The translations under genes and the position numbers were made by a program. From JBCBCP01 sp039178165 (GTDB lineage: Bacteria > Pseudomonadota > Alphaproteobacteria > Rhodobacterales > Rhodobacteraceae), in contig JBCDFL010000088.1 of assembly GCA_039178165.1 (NCBI GenBank), forward strand, positions 1 to 13,077: 13,077 nt of DNA, in the 5' to 3' direction. Position 1 is the first letter of the stretch; each line of letters begins with the position of its first letter. Below the pieces are notes generated by a model. The model was not told the DNA's origin and did not search any database. It worked only from the letters and a program-made list of their open reading frames with translations. Positions 12,317 through 13,077 of the stretch are shown here, piece by piece.

Positions 12317-13077
12317 GCCAAGATTACGTCCCCTGCCGCATCCGCCACTGCGCCGCACGTCACGCCCTTCTTCGACACCGCGACCAACACAGTCAGCTAC
12401 GTCGTTCAGGATCCCGGCGGTCGCGCCTGCGCGATCATCGACTCGGTGCTGGACTACGACGCGGCGGCGGGCCGCACCACGACCGCCTCCGCCGACCGGA
12501 TCGCGGACTTCGTCCTGGCCGAAGGGCTGGAGGTGCAGTGGATCCTGGAAAGCCACGTGCACGCCGACCATCTGAGCGCCGCCCCTTACCTGCAAGAGCG
12601 TCTGGGCGGGCGCATCGGCATCGGCGACCAGATCGTGACCGTGCAGGACACATTCGGCAAGATTTTCAACGAGGGCACCGAGTTCCAGCGCGACGGCTCG
12701 CAATTCGACGCACTGTTCGAGGACGGCAGCAGCTTTCACATCGGCCAGATGCGCGGTGACGTGATGCATACACCCGGCCACACGCCCGCCTGCCTGACCT
12801 ATGTGATCGGCGATGCGGCCTTCGTCGGGGATACGCTCTTCATGCCCGATTTCGGGACGGCACGGTGCGATTTCCCCGGCGGCTCGGCCCGCGACCTCTA
12901 TGCCTCGATCCAGCGCATCCTCAGCCTGCCGGATGCCACGCGCATCTTCGTTGGTCACGATTATAAGGCCCCCGGCCGGGACGATTTCGCATGGGAGACC
13001 ACTGTGGGCGCGCAACGCGCCGCCAATGTCCACGTGGGCGGCGGCGCCGAGGAGGCCGCCTTCGTCGCCCAGCGGGA
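12308..13077 (+). CDS. blh: Blh-type persulfide dioxygenase, metallo-beta-lactamase fold (3' end outside window)
   Basis: At least 256 residues are present and the C-terminus is cut by the window edge, probably by a few tens of residues. It belongs to the ETHE1/Blh branch of the metallo-beta-lactamase fold, non-haem iron enzymes that oxidise glutathione persulfide to sulfite during sulfide detoxification. Diagnostic blocks are FFDTATNTVSYVV (21-33), AIIDSVLDYD (42-51), HVHADHLSAAPYL (83-95) with His83, His85, Asp87 and His88, HTPGHTPAC with His157, VGDTLFMPDFGTARCDFPGG (173-192) with Asp175, and VGHDYKAPGR with His217. In related bacteria blh is controlled by the ArsR-type repressor BigR and followed by sulfur-transport genes; neither is visible here. 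GGAGGT lies 4 bases before the ATG, inside the loop of an inverted repeat. Confidence 0.94.
   Translation, partial: MSSAKITSPAASATAPHVTPFFDTATNTVSYVVQDPGGRACAIIDSVLDYDAAAGRTTTASADRIADFVLAEGLEVQWILESHVHADHLSAAPYLQERLGGRIGIGDQIVTVQDTFGKIFNEGTEFQRDGSQFDALFEDGSSFHIGQMRGDVMHTPGHTPACLTYVIGDAAFVGDTLFMPDFGTARCDFPGGSARDLYASIQRILSLPDATRIFVGHDYKAPGRDDFAWETTVGAQRAANVHVGGGAEEAAFVAQR

Overview
The window is high-GC, densely coded DNA from what looks like an alphaproteobacterium, most likely of the Rhodobacteraceae/Roseobacter type. The clues are a GapR (DUF2312) nucleoid protein, a Blh-type persulfide dioxygenase, a Tat-exported ABC binding protein, very short intergenic gaps and many GTG starts. No transposase, integrase, phage gene or CRISPR array is visible, and base composition looks even throughout.

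Region 1 (1-6377, minus strand) is a tightly coupled six-gene operon. In transcription order it encodes a CDP-alcohol phosphatidyltransferase, an LtaS/EptA-like membrane sulfatase-fold transferase, a YbhN/MprF-like flippase-domain protein, an NMT1/THI5-like periplasmic binding protein with a Tat signal, an ABC ATPase, and an ABC permease with two fused halves that runs off the left edge. Four of the five junctions are 4-base ATGA or GTGA overlaps and the fifth is a 6-base gap. This joins three membrane-lipid or envelope genes to an importer of an unknown small molecule.

Region 2 (6378-7413): a divergent promoter region leads to a secreted YceI-family lipid-binding protein on the plus strand. 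It is followed by tRNA-Thr(UGU) on the minus strand, with its CCA encoded and a recognisable promoter.

Region 3 (7414-10357, plus strand) holds two coupled pairs. The first pair is a protein resembling a degenerate sulfotransferase plus a proline-iminopeptidase-type hydrolase. The second is a SatD-family protein plus a short membrane protein resembling the C-terminal half of DUF3307 proteins. Between the pairs lies the most striking signal of the window: four copies of the palindrome TGACCC-N6-GGGTCA spaced exactly 28 bp apart. They run from the last codons of the hydrolase through the predicted satD promoter to its start codon. SatD appears to combine a nucleotidyl-cyclase-like fold with a C-terminal helix-turn-helix, so a ligand-responsive autoregulated module is a reasonable hypothesis.

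Region 4 (10354-13077): a GFA-family zinc protein and gapR lie on the minus strand. On the plus strand are a BtuF-like binding protein without an export signal, an 80-residue two-helix membrane protein, and a Blh-type persulfide dioxygenase cut by the right edge. The dioxygenase ribosome-binding site sits in the loop of an 11-bp perfect inverted repeat. Several genes in the window lack a Shine-Dalgarno sequence and have a promoter-like element so close to the start codon that leaderless transcripts are plausible.
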